A DNA stretch of 21,856 bases, from contig BFEA01000013.1 in NCBI GenBank assembly GCA_003427395.1, positions 3,117,747-3,139,602 on the forward strand. The letters are read 5' to 3'. This DNA is from Chara braunii. Taxonomy: Eukaryota > Streptophyta > Charophyceae > Charales > Characeae. This document shows, piece after piece, positions 18,840 to 21,856 of this stretch. Every line of letters begins with the position of its first letter. Position 1 is the stretch's first letter. A model generated the notes under the pieces. It was not told the DNA's origin. It did not search any database and was given only the letters and a program-made list of their open reading frames with translations. A program made the position numbers and the translations under genes.

Positions 18840-19070
18840 TTGGGCCTTTGAGTCGTGACTTTTCGATTTTTGCTTATGGTTTTGACTGTGGATTGTGACT
18901 CCTGCCTCTGAGATACGACTTTGCCTATAGGTCTGCCCTTTCACTCGTGGGATGTGACTCCTCAGTATGACTTTTCATTATGAGACGTGACTCTTACCCC
19001 TAAGATGTGTCTGTTTGCTGGTTGCCTGTTGGACTGGAGTGCTGAGGTACCCGACTGTGACTTTTCTGAA
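18840..19070. repeat. Degenerate GTGACT minisatellite
   Basis: The motif GAnnCGTGACTYYTn recurs irregularly at about 18852, 18893, 18914, 18951, 18965, 18984 and 19054 (TCGTGACTTTT, TTGTGACTCC, ATGTGACTCC, ACGTGACTCT). Spacing is 14-70 bp, so it is an old, eroded array. Confidence 0.5.
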
Positions 19071-19620
19071 TTTGACGAACTGCCCCTCTTGACCAGGCCT
19101 CTGACCCTGAGACCCGAATTTGGGGTCTGAATCGTGGAAGGCCTTTCACTCTCGCCGGCCTAATTTCGAGGTCCTCCGAGAAAATTACCAATTTTTATCT
19201 ATCTACTATGTTAATTCCTCTCTTAGCTCTTTCATAATATGACACAATATGCGGTGCTGTTTCTATTAGTTTGCAATGACTTGCTGATTTTGACTGCCGA
19301 GACCTGACTGTGAGGCTGTACAGTGACAGAGTAGGGTTAGATTCATAATTTTGGTTGTGTCAGGAACTAACCGAGAGTTCAGTGCTGAGGAAAATTCGTG
19401 AGGGACATATCTGTAATTTTCCGAAAATGCAGGCCCGCAGTTCCCTTGGGCCACACTACGAATAGCAGGCTCGGGCTATCACTAGGATGGGACGCCCTAT
19501 GGCCTAGGCCCGTAGCATGAGCGCCTATAGCCGGGTAGGTAGAGGCCCTAGCGGCCAAACTGAAACGGTACCGGTCGGTCCAGTCCATGTGCTACATGCT
19601 GCGCCTGCAACAGGCTGCAC
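19071..19620. other. Unassigned stretch
   Basis: No gene supported. The short minus-strand frames (62-69 residues) lack features. The right end becomes GC-rich with GGCC-containing fragments leading into the palindromic repeat. Confidence 0.4.
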
Positions 19621-19865
19621 GGGCCATTTTCAGGCCCGTGTCGTTTTCAGCCTGAAAAGGGCCTACAGGCCCTGTGTCGTTTCAGCCTGAAAGCCTGAAA
19701 ACAAGGGCCTACAGGCCCTGTGCCGTTTCAGCCTAAAACAGGGCCCTCCAGGCCCTGAGTCTTTTCAGCTTGAAACGGAGGGCCATTTTCAGGCCCTCAT
19801 AAGATCGACCTGCCCTGAAACGTAGGCACCATAGCAGGGTTTTAGCACAGGCCATTTTGGCCTGT
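19621..19865. repeat. ~38-bp minisatellite made of nested palindromes
   Basis: Units begin GGGCC at 19621, 19659, 19705, 19741 and 19780. Each contains two dyads, GGGCCT-AC-AGGCCC (or GGGCC-ATTTTCA-GGCCC) and TTTCAG-C-CTGAAA. The second unit has an extra 8-bp GCCTGAAA. A related perfect hairpin, ACAGGCC-ATTTT-GGCCTGT, closes the block at 19847-19865. Confidence 0.85.
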
Positions 19866-19941
19866 TTTCAAGACCACCTTTGTTTGACCTTCAACGCCAG
19901 GGTCTGGCACGTTTTTGCACTGGCAAGAGCAGCCTCCTGGA

Positions 19942-19969
19942 CGGGCCAGCACTGTATAGGACTGGCCCG
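19942..19969. repeat. Perfect 8-bp inverted repeat
   Basis: CGGGCCAG and CTGGCCCG flank a 12-nt loop. It could be a further relic of the palindromic repeat family or a local hairpin in the presumed LTR. Confidence 0.7.
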
Positions 19970-20236
19970 CCCTGCAGGCTGCAGGTAGTTCCTAGGGACT
20001 TCCCAGGCACTTCACGTGCAGTTCAGGAGGCAGGAGGTAGTCTTCAGGATTCGGCAGCAGCACTCTGGAGGAGCGCTGCAGTAGTAGTGGAAGCGTTAGC
20101 AGTAGTCTTCAGCGCTGGGCGCTAGTAGGAGAGATTGGGCGGAGGCCAGGGAGACTTACCTTCAGCGCCATAGCTCCAGCTTCGTCTTCGAGGTACCTGC
20201 AGCATGGCGCCATCTTCACAGCTTAGTGCCTGGCAC

Positions 20237-20238
<2 letters not shown>

Positions 20239-20299
<61 letters not shown>
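20239..20299. repeat. (GA)30 microsatellite
   Basis: Perfect GA dinucleotide run of 61 bp. The Arg/Glu and Ser/Leu frames across it are not genes. Confidence 0.98.
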
Positions 20300-20304
<5 letters not shown>

Positions 20305-20817
20305 CTTCTTCCTCTTCTCAGTCCACCATCTCCTCCTCACCCTCTCGCTCCCTGACTTCACTGCATCAGCAGACTACGAGAGAGCGGGATTGGTGACATT
20401 TGGATCCAGACTCGACATTGGGCTTCGGACATCTGACGAGGGATTATCTGGGACGTGTACTGAAGACTTGGTGTTGACGACATTCTTATCTTCCCCCTCT
20501 ATTCGTCTGATCTCCGTCTGTGTATGGTCTGGACCTGGCGCATTGTTCCTGTGTGTAGCGCCCGGCCCCTTCGCACCTTGTGATGAGGATGATGTATGTT
20601 TGGTCTGCATTGCGACATTGATTAGGCTAGTCATTGGTATTCTAGCATTCCGCTGCGCTGTCTTATGTCTTCCACTGCGCTACAAAGTGCCATTTTGTAC
20701 GTATCAGGATGTACACTGCTTGTTGAGATTCCACTAACATCGCATTGTCCATTCAGTCCTTTTTATCACATTGCGGATCCTTGGCTTTACATACATTGCC
20801 CAACTGGGCATGTAACA
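20300..20817 (+). mobile_element. Right part of a probable LTR (left boundary unknown)
   Basis: TGTAACA ends at 20817 and is followed after two bases by a sequence resembling the initiator tRNA-Met primer site. This is the usual arrangement where a 5' LTR (ending in CA) meets the retrotransposon interior. The TG start cannot be placed, and no second LTR, gag or pol is visible before the window ends. A 177-residue frame (20204-20737) crosses it but begins in the GA repeat and has no domain. Confidence 0.4.
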
Positions 20818-20818
20818 G

Positions 20819-20834
20819 TTGGTATCGGAACACC
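20819..20834 (+). promoter_or_regulatory. Putative retrotransposon primer-binding site
   Basis: TTGGTATCGGAACACC matches the plant-type site TGGTATCAGAGC at 10 of 12 positions, with exact identity over the first seven. It sits 2 nt after the CA that would end the LTR, the normal spacing. Confidence 0.5.
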
Positions 20835-20873
20835 GCACGTGAATCAGGACAACCTGATCTGACACGTGTGCGG
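20833..20873. repeat. Nested palindrome behind the primer site
   Basis: ATCAGG-ACAA-CCTGAT is a perfect hairpin core, enclosed by CCGCACGTG on the left and CACGTGTGCGG on the right, which pair with a 2-nt insertion. Two CACGTG-type cores are included. In a retrotransposon leader this could fold in the RNA. Confidence 0.65.
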
Positions 20874-21005
20874 GGACTAATTAGTTGATTAGTCTTGATT
20901 GATTGATCAACTGATTAGAGCACACTAATTAGCATGCGGGACTAATTAGTTGATTAGTCTTGATTGATTGATTGATTGATTGATTGATTAGAGCACACTA
21001 ATTAC
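20871..21005. repeat. 65-bp tandem duplication with GATT microsatellite
   Basis: GGGACTAATTAGTTGATTAG starts in copies 65 bp apart (ACTAATTAG at 20876 and 20941). Each is followed by TCTTGATTGATTGAT and GATTAGAGCACACTAATTA. The second copy has an expanded (GATT)n run. Confidence 0.9.
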
Positions 21006-21060
21006 TAATTAGCCCCCAAAATCACGATTTTGACCTAACTGCCAAAAATCATGGTAACCG

Positions 21061-21165
21061 CGGACCCGGACACCGGACACTTCCGGACTGTTTTCCGGAC
21101 CTGTGCCTGAACCAGCCCGGACATCAACGAACACCGGACATCACCGGACACCGGACTGTCCAGAC
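21061..21165. repeat. CCGGAC cluster (short-motif minisatellite)
   Basis: Eight copies of CCGGAC lie between 21066 and 21159, often as CACCGGACA. The reverse motif GTCCGG follows at about 21186, directly before an A13 run. Spacing is irregular. Confidence 0.75.
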
Positions 21166-21279
21166 TGTGTTGGCAGGTACCAAGATGTCCGGAAAAAAAA
21201 AAAAAGGCGGGGAGGGAGCTCACCTGGTTCGCACTTCGTGGCGGAGCATCTGCATCAGACGTTCCTCACACTGCGCGTC

Positions 21280-21674
21280 TTCCCCCTCCCTCCCTGAACC
21301 TCCTCCCAGACCTCCCCGAACCTCGTACCCGCCAGTCTCCATCCCGACCCTCTTCCGCTCGTCCCGCCCATCTTTCCCGACTCCCTGCCAGTCTCCATCC
21401 CTCCCTCCCCGAGCCTCCTTCCCCCCACTCCGCGCCTCCCCTCTCCCATCTGTCCCTCTTCCCCCTATCTCCCCGAACCTCGTATCCCCCGTATCCCTCT
21501 CCCTACCCGTCTCCCCCAACCTCGTTCCTGACACTGCGCGCCTTCCCCTTCCCCCCCGAAAGTTCAAAAGATTGGAGCACGACAACAATGTACTACAAAA
21601 GATAAACAACAACAACAAATCAATCAATCAATCAATCTCCCCGAAGCTCCTCTTCCCCCCTATTTCCCCGATTC

Positions 21675-21727
<53 letters not shown>

Positions 21728-21838
21728 TTTCCCCCCCCCCCCCCCCCTGTATCCATCCCTCACTCCCCGAGCCTCCTTCCTCCCACTGCGTACCTCCCCT
21801 CTCCCTTCTCGAACCTCCTCCCGAAGCTCCCGGCGTGA
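21280..21838. repeat. Pyrimidine-rich degenerate repeat with C52 and C17 runs
   Basis: CCCCGAACCTCGTA, CCAGTCTCCATCCC and CCCCGAGCCTCCTTCC recur in varied order from 21280 to 21540. A 54-bp block at 21395 is repeated at 21753 with about six differences. Between them are (AATC)n at about 21618-21637, C52 at 21676-21727 and C17 at 21731-21747. The 223-residue Pro/Ser-rich frame (21167-21838) is a consequence of the repeat and not a supported gene. Confidence 0.85.
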
Positions 21839-21856
21839 AAGAAAGGACAAACCCGG

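Noticed and set aside
21167-21838. 223-residue Pro/Ser-rich frame
   Set aside because: It spans an A13 run, pyrimidine repeats and C52; proline runs come from poly-C.

Overview
The window is nuclear-type eukaryotic DNA that is gene-poor and dominated by repeats. No bacterial operon structure, rRNA gene or convincing tRNA gene is visible. Long perfect microsatellites (CT, GA, CA, poly-C), many minisatellites, GT-AG-like splice sites, a probable PIF/Harbinger insertion with TTA target duplication, and an LTR-type end next to a primer-binding site resembling initiator tRNA-Met all point to a plant or streptophyte-alga genome. The species cannot be fixed from the sequence alone. No complete textbook gene was recognised. 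The coding calls below rest on frame continuity and amino-acid composition, not on matched families.

Layout, left part. 1-2190 is a mosaic of successive minisatellites with units of 41, 31, about 4x30 and 50 bp. 2230-3384 is a decayed protein-coding remnant with five in-frame stops and two frame switches. 3385-4090 is unassigned DNA with short hairpins. 4090-4365 holds AT-rich imperfect repeats. 4591-5311 is an array of hairpin units whose loop is conserved while the stem arms change together; this is the most unusual structure in the window. 5855-6389 is a protein-like frame broken inside a run of 17 C. 6600-8010 is full of splice-donor-like GTAAGT sites and may be a many-exon locus or repeated exon/intron DNA.

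Layout, middle. 8931-9277 is a candidate small Mutator-like element bounded by a 9-bp direct repeat. 10104-10368 holds a short coding-like fragment with a frame switch. 11556-14001 is a head-to-tail duplication of a unit of about 0.95 kb. The first copy carries a 549-bp terminal-inverted-repeat element, and the second copy shows the empty site. 14026-14202 is a further 110-bp-period duplication. 14259-16760 is rich in simple repeats and local duplications.

Layout, right part. The best gene candidate lies on the minus strand at 17963-18511: a 182-residue frame with a hydrophobic segment near the C terminus. Degraded tandem copies of its last codons follow downstream (17600-17940). 18840-19070 and 19621-19800 are minisatellites, the second built of nested palindromes. 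An LTR probably ends at 20817, followed by a primer-binding site. From 21060 to the end there are CCGGAC-rich, pyrimidine-rich and poly-C repeats. No pathway links these pieces; the window reads as repeat and transposon debris with a few possible exons.
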